A DNA stretch of 5,324 nucleotides from Dehalococcoidales bacterium. GTDB taxonomy: Bacteria > Chloroflexota > Dehalococcoidia > Dehalococcoidales > Fen-1064. Where the stretch lies: NCBI GenBank assembly GCA_028712845.1, contig JAQTPO010000131.1, forward strand, positions 1 to 5,324. The letters are read 5' to 3'. The position numbers and the translations under genes are program-made. The notes under the pieces were generated by a model. The model saw only the letters and a program-made list of their open reading frames with translations. It was not told the origin of the DNA and did no database searches. Every line of letters starts with the position of its first letter. Within the stretch, counting starts at the first letter, position 1. Of this stretch, positions 1 to 4,706 are shown piece by piece.

Positions 1-19
1 CCTCAAAGCTCCGAATCAT
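1..19 (-). CDS. 5' end of a leftward gene, product unknown (partial)
   Basis: Only six codons are visible on the minus strand (MIRSFE...), from an ATG at 19-17 running off the left edge. The call rests on the start signals. A full GGAGG lies at 29-25, five bases before the ATG, and a well-formed promoter lies upstream at 69-40. The N-terminus resembles that of gamma-class carbonic anhydrase-like left-handed beta-helix proteins, which often begin MIRSF, but six residues are far too few to name a product. It is divergent from trpS. Confidence 0.5.
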
Positions 20-24
20 TTCCA

Positions 25-29
25 CCTCC
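25..29 (-). promoter_or_regulatory. Strong ribosome binding site deciding the start at 19
   Basis: The minus strand reads GGAGG followed by TGGAA and then ATG. This near-perfect Shine-Dalgarno match at five-base spacing is the main evidence that the first 19 bases are coding. Confidence 0.55.
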
Positions 30-39
30 AGATGAAAAC

Positions 40-69
40 ATCTTACCGATTAAGAGGGATAAGAGTCAA
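40..69 (-). promoter_or_regulatory. Sigma70-type promoter for the leftward gene at the left edge
   Basis: On the minus strand, TTGACT (69-64) and TAAGAT (45-40) are separated by 18 bases. This would start transcription near position 33, giving a short leader that contains the GGAGG at 29-25 and the ATG at 19. The fit to the -35 and -10 consensus is good (five of six and four to five of six). It is inferred from sequence only. Confidence 0.5.
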
Positions 70-77
70 ACCCAGAT

Positions 78-300
78 GTCATTCCCGCCTTCTCGGGAAT
101 CCAGCTACCAAGGATTCGTGTCATACTGAACGAAGTGCAGTATCTAGTCATTGTCTTTCTTGCCCCGTATATAAAATACTGGGTATTCCAGCACCAAGCC
201 AATTAATTTTGTCTTTCCTGCGAAAGCAGGAATCCATAAAATAGGCATCTGTTACATTTGGGGGAATCAATCTGGATTCCGTGTCAAGCACGGAATGACA
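78..300. repeat. Cluster of short palindromic (REP/BIME-like) repeat units
   Basis: This stretch holds several hairpin units sharing the frame GTCATTCC - stem - GGAATCCA. Unit A (78-103) has stem ATTCCCG/CGGGAAT at 81-87 and 94-100. Unit B (120-145) has ATACTG/CAGTAT at 123-128 and 138-143. Unit D (211-236) has TTCCTGC/GCAGGAA around a GAAA loop at 222-225. Unit E (271-299) is in the opposite orientation with ATTCCGTG/CACGGAAT at 276-283 and 289-296. A weaker dyad (CCCCGTAT/ATACTGGG) lies near 164-184. The 70-codon open frame across it reads like the chance translation seen from such repeats (ending LSFLRKQESIK) and is not called as a gene. Repeats of this style are widespread in intergenic regions of many bacteria. 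Their mobility here is not shown. Confidence 0.7.
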
Positions 301-401
301 AGAGGGATTATAGCCTTTTTATTTAGAGCCCACTACTCCCTTTTCTTGTCCCTCTTACCTCATTTGTGTTAGACTTTTCTCATAATGAGGTTAATTTGAG
401 A
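301..401. other. Intergenic leader upstream of trpS, no confident promoter
   Basis: I find no gene and no convincing promoter. TTGTCC (346-351) with TTAGAC (369-374) at 17-base spacing is the best pair, but its -10 is poor. A 7-base inverted repeat, CCTCATT (358-364) and AATGAGG (384-390), encloses a 19-base loop, and its right arm includes the GAGG that could serve trpS as ribosome binding site. No T-box features such as a T-box sequence or an intrinsic terminator are evident. Confidence 0.3.
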
Positions 402-1379
402 ATGAAGAAACGCGTTTTTTCCGGCGCCCGTCCCACTGCCAGGCAACATATCGGCAACCTGCTTGGCGCTATCGATAATTATGTCAAGTTGCAGAATGAA
501 TACGACTGTGTTTACTGCATCGTCGATATTCACGCTCTCACCACACTGCAGGAAACAGAGAAAATCCAGGGGTATATCCGCGACCTCGCTCTCGACTGGT
601 TAGCCGCAGGCATTGACCCGCAGAAAAGCATTGTTTTTGTGCAGTCTCATGTGCCTGAAGTAACGGAACTGCACACGTATTTAAGCATGGTCACACCGCT
701 GGGCTGGCTATTAAGAGTGCCTACTTTCAAAGAAAAAGCAAAGGCTCAACCGGACAACATCAATTACGGGCTGGTCGGTTACCCTGTACTGCAGACTGCC
801 GATATCGTGCTTTATAAAGCAGAAGTTGTGCCTGTCGGGGAAGACCAGTTACCCCACTTGGAACTGGCGAGAGAGATTACGCGCCGGTTCAATGCCTTGT
901 TCGGAGAAACTTTCCCCGAACCTAAAGCCAAGCTAACTGAATTTCCGCTGATTCCGTCGCTAACTAGTAGTGGAAAGATGAGCAAATCCGAGGAAGGGTC
1001 AGCAATCGACATTGCGCATACGGCAGAGGAAACCACCGCACGAATCATGACTGCTATAACTGACCCGGCACGGAAATTCCGTAAAGACATCGGACACCCT
1101 GAAGTCTGCAATATCTACACCCTGCACAAATACTTCACGCCGTCAGAGGTTGAGGGAATCGGTAACGAATGCCGCAAAGCCGGCATCGGTTGTGTTGATT
1201 GTAAGAAATTGCTGGCGAAGAACATGAATGAATCGCTGGCATCTTTACGGGCAAAAAGAATGGAACTAGCTGCGAAACCGGATTATATCAACGAGGTGTT
1301 GGCTGACGGAGCTAACCGTGCCCGGGTTATCGCCCGTGAAACGATGGGCGAAGTTAGGAAGAAAATAGGACTTGCGTAA
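402..1379 (+). CDS. trpS: Tryptophanyl-tRNA synthetase
   Basis: This cytosolic class I aminoacyl-tRNA synthetase charges tRNA-Trp with tryptophan using ATP. The product is 325 residues, close to the usual 320-340 of bacterial TrpS. The HIGH-type signature is HIGN at residues 16-19, within RPTARQHIGN; the more common PTG is PTA here. The second signature, KMSKS, is intact at 192-196. Family blocks MVTPLGWLLRVPTFKEK (97-113), YPVLQTADI (127-135) and PVGEDQLPHLELAREI (144-159) are also present. An in-frame GTG at 366 would add 12 residues, but the family begins at about MKKRVFSG, so ATG 402 is preferred. Its ribosome binding site is modest: GAGG at 387-390 with 11-base spacing. The carboxyltransferase gene follows after 43 bases, so cotranscription is plausible. 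Confidence 0.95.
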   Translation: MKKRVFSGARPTARQHIGNLLGAIDNYVKLQNEYDCVYCIVDIHALTTLQETEKIQGYIRDLALDWLAAGIDPQKSIVFVQSHVPEVTELHTYLSMVTPLGWLLRVPTFKEKAKAQPDNINYGLVGYPVLQTADIVLYKAEVVPVGEDQLPHLELAREITRRFNALFGETFPEPKAKLTEFPLIPSLTSSGKMSKSEEGSAIDIAHTAEETTARIMTAITDPARKFRKDIGHPEVCNIYTLHKYFTPSEVEGIGNECRKAGIGCVDCKKLLAKNMNESLASLRAKRMELAAKPDYINEVLADGANRARVIARETMGEVRKKIGLA

Positions 1380-1422
1380 ATATAGTTGATAGCACATAAA
1401 AATATTTGGAGGACGATTAAGG

Positions 1423-2994
1423 ATGGCGACGACAAAGGAATTACTGGAAGAATATAAAAAGAAACGACAGAAAATTACCACGATGGCGAGCGCTGACGCA
1501 ATCGAAAAACGCCACAAAGAAGGTCAGTTGACCGCCAGAGAACGGATTGATTATTTCTTTGACAAAGGCACTTTTACCGAAATGGGGATGTTCGTCAAAC
1601 ACCGTACCACTGCCTTCGGGCTGGATAAAAAAGAAATCCCGGCCGATGGCATTGTCACCGGTTTCGGCAAGGTGAACGGCAGATATGTGGTGGCAGCAGC
1701 GGAAGACTTTATGTCGCTTGCCGGCACCTTCGGAGAACAACACGGGAAGAAGCTCGCTTACGCTATCACTTTCGCCAAGGAAAAAGGCTGGCCGTTTATC
1801 GGAATGAACGATTCCGGCGGTGCGCGTCTGCAGGAAGGTATGGATACACTGGAAGCCTACGGCTGGACATTCCGCTCCCAAATTCTTGCTTCCGGCGTTA
1901 TCCCGCAGATTGCCCTGCTAATGGGTCCGTGTCTTGGCGGGCAGGCATATCATCCCGTGATGCAGGACTTCCTGATTCAGTGTAAAGACACCGGCTTTAT
2001 GGGCATCGCCGGCTCTGCTTTTGTGGAAACACAATTAGGGCAGAAAATCAGCTTACAGGAATTATCAGGTTATAAAGCCCACGCTATCAAATCAGGTTGC
2101 ACCCACCTTGTGGCTAATGACGACAAGGACGCCATCGATAAATGCAAAGCCCTGCTGGCGTTACTGCCGGCGAATAACACCGAGAAAGCGCCGGTTCTTG
2201 CCACCAAAGACGACCCGGAAAGGCTCTGTCCCGAACTCGACATCATCATCCCGGACAAGTCAACGGCACCCTATAACATGCAAAAAGTCATCAAGGCGAT
2301 TGTTGACGACGGCTATTTCTTCGAAACGGCAGCGTTACATGCCACCAGTATTATCACCGGGTTTGGTCGCTTTAACGGCAGGACGGTAGGTATCTTCGCA
2401 AATCAACCGATGCAAGCCGCCGGCGTCATCAATATCGACGCCGCCGATAAAGCCGCCCGGTTCATCCGTTTCTGCGACCTGTTTAATATTCCGATGATTA
2501 CCTTGGGCGATTGTCCAGGCTATATGATTGGCCCGGAACAGGACTGGAAAGGCATACTGCGGCACGGCGCCAAACTGCTCTTTGCTTGGGCTGATGCCAC
2601 CATCCCGCTTATCTCCGTCATGCTCAGAAAATCTTATGCCGGCGCTCACTACGGGATGCTGGATAAATCGATTGGCGCAGACTTCGTTTTTGCATGGCCC
2701 ACCGCCCGAATTACCATTGTCGGCGCGGAAACCGCCGCCAGCGTTATCTTTGCGCGGGAAATCCGTGAATCGAAAAATCCTGAAGAGACTAAAAACCAGC
2801 GCATACAGGAATACAGCGACCTCTATGAGAACCCGTTTGTCGCCGCCGAACGAAGCTGTGTGGATGAAATCATCATGCCCCATGATACCCGCAAGATGAT
2901 AAACCGGGCGCTGGATATCCTTGAAGACAAGAACAAAAACAACAAGGCTTTCAATGCCAGGGTCTGGCGGAAATATTCGAATATTAACTTGTAG
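1423..2994 (+). CDS. Biotin-dependent acyl-CoA carboxylase, carboxyltransferase subunit
   Basis: This cytosolic subunit moves CO2 between carboxybiotin and an acyl-CoA (PccB/MmdA/AccD-like family; two crotonase-fold domains). The length of 523 residues is typical and the C-terminus (RKYSNINL) matches the family's usual KKHGNIPL-like end, so it is complete. The N-domain shows SGGAR (131-135), ASGVIPQIALLMGPCLGG (156-173) and the likely oxyanion pair Gly172-Gly173. The C-domain shows GFGRFNGRTVGIFANQP (313-329), DKAARFIRFCDLFNIP (342-357), RHGAKLLFAWADATIP (380-395) and the second oxyanion pair Gly407-Ala408. The residue aligned to the substrate-selecting Asp422 of Streptomyces PccB is Tyr410, so the acyl-CoA substrate is open. 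GGAGG at 1408-1412, ten bases before the ATG, supports the start. No biotin carboxylase, biotin carrier or decarboxylase membrane subunit is in view, so a decarboxylase or transcarboxylase role is not excluded. Confidence 0.88.
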   Translation: MATTKELLEEYKKKRQKITTMASADAIEKRHKEGQLTARERIDYFFDKGTFTEMGMFVKHRTTAFGLDKKEIPADGIVTGFGKVNGRYVVAAAEDFMSLAGTFGEQHGKKLAYAITFAKEKGWPFIGMNDSGGARLQEGMDTLEAYGWTFRSQILASGVIPQIALLMGPCLGGQAYHPVMQDFLIQCKDTGFMGIAGSAFVETQLGQKISLQELSGYKAHAIKSGCTHLVANDDKDAIDKCKALLALLPANNTEKAPVLATKDDPERLCPELDIIIPDKSTAPYNMQKVIKAIVDDGYFFETAALHATSIITGFGRFNGRTVGIFANQPMQAAGVINIDAADKAARFIRFCDLFNIPMITLGDCPGYMIGPEQDWKGILRHGAKLLFAWADATIPLISVMLRKSYAGAHYGMLDKSIGADFVFAWPTARITIVGAETAASVIFAREIRESKNPEETKNQRIQEYSDLYENPFVAAERSCVDEIIMPHDTRKMINRALDILEDKNKNNKAFNARVWRKYSNINL

Positions 2995-3016
2995 CTGACA
3001 GCATTCAGCTATCAGC
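2992..3016. repeat. Left terminal repeat of the cassette, GCTGATAGC type
   Basis: TAGCTGA (2992-2998) and TCAGCTA (3005-3011) form a local 7-base stem around CAGCAT. The stretch also contains one copy of the 11-base direct repeat and the left arm of the 12-base inverted repeat shared with 3431-3446. Its first three bases are the stop codon of the upstream gene. Confidence 0.6.
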
Positions 3017-3029
3017 AGTCAGAATTAAA

Positions 3030-3065
3030 TTAGCTAAAAGCTGGCGGGTAATAGCTTTTAGCTAA
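3030..3065. repeat. Perfect 13-base inverted repeat (hairpin) before the four-helix-bundle gene
   Basis: TTAGCTAAAAGCT (3030-3042) and AGCTTTTAGCTAA (3053-3065) are exact complements separated by a 10-base loop. The hairpin ends 10 bases before the ATG at 3076. It has no T-run after it and so is not a standard terminator. It could affect translation of the small gene or be a structural part of the cassette. Confidence 0.65.
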
Positions 3066-3075
3066 GAGCTTAAGT

Positions 3076-3435
3076 ATGAAAGACTTCAGAAAATTAAGCG
3101 TCTGGGAAAAAGCCCATTTACTTACAATAGATGTTTACCGGTTAACTTCGAGTTTTCCGAATAGTGAACTATATGGACTCACTTCACAAATTAGAAGGGC
3201 TTGCGTTTCCGTCCCAGCCAATATTGCTGAGGGATGTGGAAGAGAAGGGGAAAATGACTTTGCCCGTTTCCTGCAAATCGCATTAGGTTCTGCCAGTGAA
3301 CTGGAATACCACCTCTTGCTCGCCCACGATCTTAATTTGCTCAACGAAACAAACTTCGGGAATCTTGAGAGCAGGGTAACTGAAGTAAAGCGTATGTTAA
3401 CATCACTTATTCAAAAACTGAAAGCTGATGGCTGA
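3076..3435 (+). CDS. Four-helix-bundle protein, 23S rRNA intervening-sequence family
   Basis: The 119-residue product matches the four-helix-bundle / 23S rRNA intervening-sequence protein family (the S23-type family). Recognisable blocks are FRKLSVWEKAH (4-14), SSFPNSELYGLTSQIRRACVSVPANIAEGCGR (25-56) and FLQIALGSASELEYHLLLAHDLNLL (64-88). Length is typical (110-130). Members form small helical oligomers; their cellular role is not established. It has no signal peptide or membrane segment. The last codons (KADG) and the TGA stop are formed by the downstream GCTGATGGCTGATAGC repeat. The ribosome binding site is weak (AAGAG around 3064-3068), and a strong hairpin lies just upstream. The gene sits between a carboxyltransferase gene and hisA with no pathway link, consistent with insertion. 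The family call is firm; a biochemical function cannot be given. Confidence 0.88.
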   Translation: MKDFRKLSVWEKAHLLTIDVYRLTSSFPNSELYGLTSQIRRACVSVPANIAEGCGREGENDFARFLQIALGSASELEYHLLLAHDLNLLNETNFGNLESRVTEVKRMLTSLIQKLKADG

Positions 3436-3446
3436 TAGCTGACAGC
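3424..3446. repeat. Right terminal repeat of the cassette, GCTGATAGC type
   Basis: Three imperfect tandem units of the form GCTGATG, GCTGATA and GCTGACA lie here. They overlap the last codons and stop (3433-3435) of the small gene. The stretch contains the right copy of the 11-base direct repeat (3436-3446) and the right arm of the 12-base inverted repeat (3431-3442). Confidence 0.6.
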
Positions 3447-3451
3447 TACTT

Positions 3452-3456
3452 AGGAG
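3452..3456 (+). promoter_or_regulatory. Ribosome binding site that places the hisA start at an ATA codon
   Basis: AGGAG at 3452-3456 is followed by seven bases and then ATA at 3464. The spacing is ideal for initiation at 3464 and too short for the only other nearby in-frame near-cognate codon (ATT 3458). An in-frame TGA at 3440 closes the frame upstream. Confidence 0.6.
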
Positions 3457-3463
3457 AATTAAA

Positions 3464-4180
3464 ATAGAAATCATTCCTGCCGTTGACCTCAAGGGCGGAA
3501 AGTGCGTCCGTCTCTATCAGGGCGATTACAATCAGGTGACCCAGTTTTCCGATGACCCGCTGGACGTGGCACTAAAATGGCAAGCAATGGGTGCCTCAAG
3601 GCTTCACATCGTTGACCTGGATGGCGCCGCCACCGGGGAGCCGGTGAATCTGGAAGTTATCCGGAATATTGCCAGCGCAGCGCTTATCCCCACCCAGTTA
3701 GGCGGCGGTTTGCGTGATATCGAAACCATTCAGCAAATGCTCCGACTGGGGATTGAGCGGGTGATTCTGGGCACAGTCGCCGTGGAAAATCCCAAACTGG
3801 TGGAGGAAGCCTGTAAACGGTTCAATGACTACATCATCGTCAGCATCGATGCCAGAGACGGATTCGTATCCACTCATGGCTGGCTGAAAGAAACGAGTCT
3901 GACAACCGTTCAATTCGCTGAAAATATGATTAAGCTGGGAGCCCGGCGGTTCATTCATACTGATATTGTCAGGGACGGCACGCTCACCGAACCGAATTTC
4001 ACGGCAATCGCAGAATTGGTCCATAGCATCAAAACACCGGTGATTGCCGCCGGAGGGATTACCTCAATTCTGCACCTGAAAATGCTGAAACAGCTTGGCG
4101 TAGAGGGTGCTATCGTCGGCAAGGCGCTTTATACCGGTGACATTAATCTAAAAGAAGCGCTGAGCGAAATTAATAGATAA
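3464..4180 (+). CDS. hisA: ProFAR isomerase (HisA), apparent ATA start
   Basis: HisA (1-(5-phosphoribosyl)-5-[(5-phosphoribosylamino)methylideneamino]imidazole-4-carboxamide isomerase) converts ProFAR to PRFAR in histidine synthesis; it is a cytosolic TIM barrel. From ATA 3464 the product is 238 residues, the usual size, and begins EIIPAVDLKGGKCVRLYQGDY after the initiator. The catalytic pair is present: Asp8 (in AVDLKGG) and Asp129 (in SIDARDG). Thr166 in HTDIVRDGTLTEPN fits the third active-site position. Phosphate-binding blocks are GGGLR (80-84), AAGGI (195-199) and GAIVGKALY (215-223). The first conventional start in frame near the N-terminus, GTG 3506, or the next, GTG 3536, would remove Asp8 and the first beta strand. 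So either ATA is used, the base is a sequencing or assembly error, or the gene has lost its start. The coding body is otherwise intact, with no frameshift. Confidence 0.9.
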   Translation: MEIIPAVDLKGGKCVRLYQGDYNQVTQFSDDPLDVALKWQAMGASRLHIVDLDGAATGEPVNLEVIRNIASAALIPTQLGGGLRDIETIQQMLRLGIERVILGTVAVENPKLVEEACKRFNDYIIVSIDARDGFVSTHGWLKETSLTTVQFAENMIKLGARRFIHTDIVRDGTLTEPNFTAIAELVHSIKTPVIAAGGITSILHLKMLKQLGVEGAIVGKALYTGDINLKEALSEINR

Positions 4181-4200
4181 TAGAAACTCATAATCCTAAA

Positions 4201-4288
4201 GTCGTTGTGAGGAACGCAGTGACGAAGCAATCTCCGGGAGGGGAGATACACCGCCCCCTGAAATTGCCACGTTCCGCTCTCAATGACG
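4201..4288. repeat. Imperfect palindromic intergenic repeat between hisA and hisI
   Basis: The left arm starts with a GTCGTTGTGAGGAACG block and the right arm ends with CGTTCCGCTCTCAATGAC, its imperfect reverse complement. An inner pair (GCAAT at 4227-4231 with ATTGC at 4263-4267, then AGGGG at 4239-4243 with CCCCT at 4255-4259) continues the dyad. The left arm is a form of the widespread GTCATTGCGAGGAACGAAGTGACGAAGCAATCTC-type repeat. Short open frames crossing it are chance products. It occupies much of the 198-base gap between the two his genes. Confidence 0.65.
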
Positions 4289-4303
4289 CACTGAATTTTC
4301 TTA

Positions 4304-4347
4304 ATACCGATACCGTAACAATGTACGGTACAAAATTGCATCGGTAT
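4304..4347. promoter_or_regulatory. Nested inverted repeats upstream of hisI, possible operator
   Basis: TACCGTA (4311-4317) and TACGGTA (4324-4330) form a perfect 7-base dyad around ACAATG. A second exact pair, ATACCGA (4304-4310) and TCGGTAT (4341-4347), encloses it. The inner dyad covers the -35 zone of the promoter at 4347-4355, a usual place for a repressor or activator site. No regulator gene is in the window, so the binding protein is unknown. Confidence 0.4.
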
Positions 4348-4355
4348 GCTATACT
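4347..4355 (+). promoter_or_regulatory. Extended -10 promoter for hisI
   Basis: TGC followed by TATACT matches the extended -10 pattern TGnTATAAT with one change. A start near 4362 would leave a leader of about 17 bases containing GGGG at 4368-4371 before the ATG at 4379. There is no good -35, which is usual for extended -10 promoters. It implies that hisI can be transcribed apart from hisA. Confidence 0.5.
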
Positions 4356-4378
4356 CTTTATTAAAATGGGGCAATCAT

Positions 4379-4690
4379 ATGAAAGACATTAAGTTCGATG
4401 AAAAGGGACTGGTTCCTGCCGTAATCCAGGATACAGACACCGGTGAAGTCCTGATGGTGGGTTACATGAACGAGGAAGCGCTCAAACTCACCCTCGAGGG
4501 TAAAGACGTCTGGTTTTACAGTCGGAGCCGTCAGGAGCTATGGCACAAAGGCGAGACTTCCGGCAATTACATCAGGGTAAAAGAGGTCTGGAAAGACTGT
4601 GATAACGACACTATACTGGTAAAAGCGAAGCCGTTAGGTCCCGTGTGCCACACCGGCGAAAGAAGCTGTTTCTTTCAGAAGCTTAAGTAA
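4379..4690 (+). CDS. hisI: Phosphoribosyl-AMP cyclohydrolase (HisI), stand-alone
   Basis: HisI opens the adenine ring of phosphoribosyl-AMP to give ProFAR, the substrate of HisA; it is a cytosolic zinc- and magnesium-dependent enzyme. The 103-residue product has the full family core: FDEKGLVPAVIQD (6-18), MNEEALKLTLE (30-40), YSRSRQELWHKGETSGN (47-63), DCDNDT (73-78) and CHTGERSCF (90-98). The zinc ligands are expected to be Cys74, Cys90 and Cys97, and the Asp residues of DCDND are expected to bind magnesium. There is no HisE domain attached, so phosphoribosyl-ATP pyrophosphatase must be encoded elsewhere. An in-frame ATG at 4346 would add 11 residues but lies upstream of the apparent -10 element. 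ATG 4379, with GGGG seven bases before it, agrees with the family start. It converges with the leftward gene, whose stop is 16 bases away. Confidence 0.94.
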   Translation: MKDIKFDEKGLVPAVIQDTDTGEVLMVGYMNEEALKLTLEGKDVWFYSRSRQELWHKGETSGNYIRVKEVWKDCDNDTILVKAKPLGPVCHTGERSCFFQKLK

Positions 4691-4706
4691 TAAGGCAATA
4701 TTCTGC

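Larger units (their letters stand above)
2992..3446. mobile_element. Possible repeat-bounded cassette carrying a four-helix-bundle gene
   Basis: An 11-base direct repeat, TAGCTGACAGC, stands at 2992-3002 and 3436-3446. Just inside it, TCAGCTATCAGC (3005-3016) is the exact reverse complement of GCTGATAGCTGA (3431-3442). Together they bracket one small gene. The left copy begins with the TAG stop of the carboxyltransferase gene, and the right copy ends six bases before the ribosome binding site of hisA. The arrangement suggests an insertion into an intergenic junction. There is no transposase, so any mobility would have to be supplied in trans. This is inference from the repeats only. Confidence 0.4.

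Noticed and set aside
32..244. 70-codon plus-strand open frame
   Set aside because: It lies across the palindromic repeats. Its peptide (CHSRLLGNP..., LSFLRKQESI) is the usual chance translation of such repeats, and it has no ribosome binding site.
78..300. CRISPR array
   Set aside because: Units differ in sequence, length, orientation and spacing. There are no regular repeats or spacers and no cas genes.
366..401. GTG start for trpS, 12 residues longer
   Set aside because: The TrpS family begins at MKKRVxSGxRPT. The extra residues match nothing and the GTG lacks a convincing ribosome binding site.
1441..2883. Long minus-strand open frames (146 and 182 codons) opposite the carboxyltransferase
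   Set aside because: They are antisense shadows of a well-conserved gene, with no family resemblance or start signals.
3076..3435. Diversity-generating retroelement accessory protein (Avd-like four-helix bundle)
   Set aside because: No reverse transcriptase, template repeat or variable repeat is in the window, and the sequence fits the intervening-sequence family.
3536..4180. HisA as a 214-residue protein from GTG 3536
   Set aside because: This loses the first beta strand, the catalytic Asp8 and the GGKCVRL block, all of which are encoded intact upstream in the same frame behind an AGGAG.
4346..4378. hisI start at ATG 4346
   Set aside because: It precedes the apparent -10 at 4350-4355, and the added residues MLYSLLKWGNH are not part of the family.
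4207..4392. 61-codon plus-strand open frame between hisA and hisI
   Set aside because: It is made of the palindromic repeat and the hisI promoter region and overlaps hisI in another frame.
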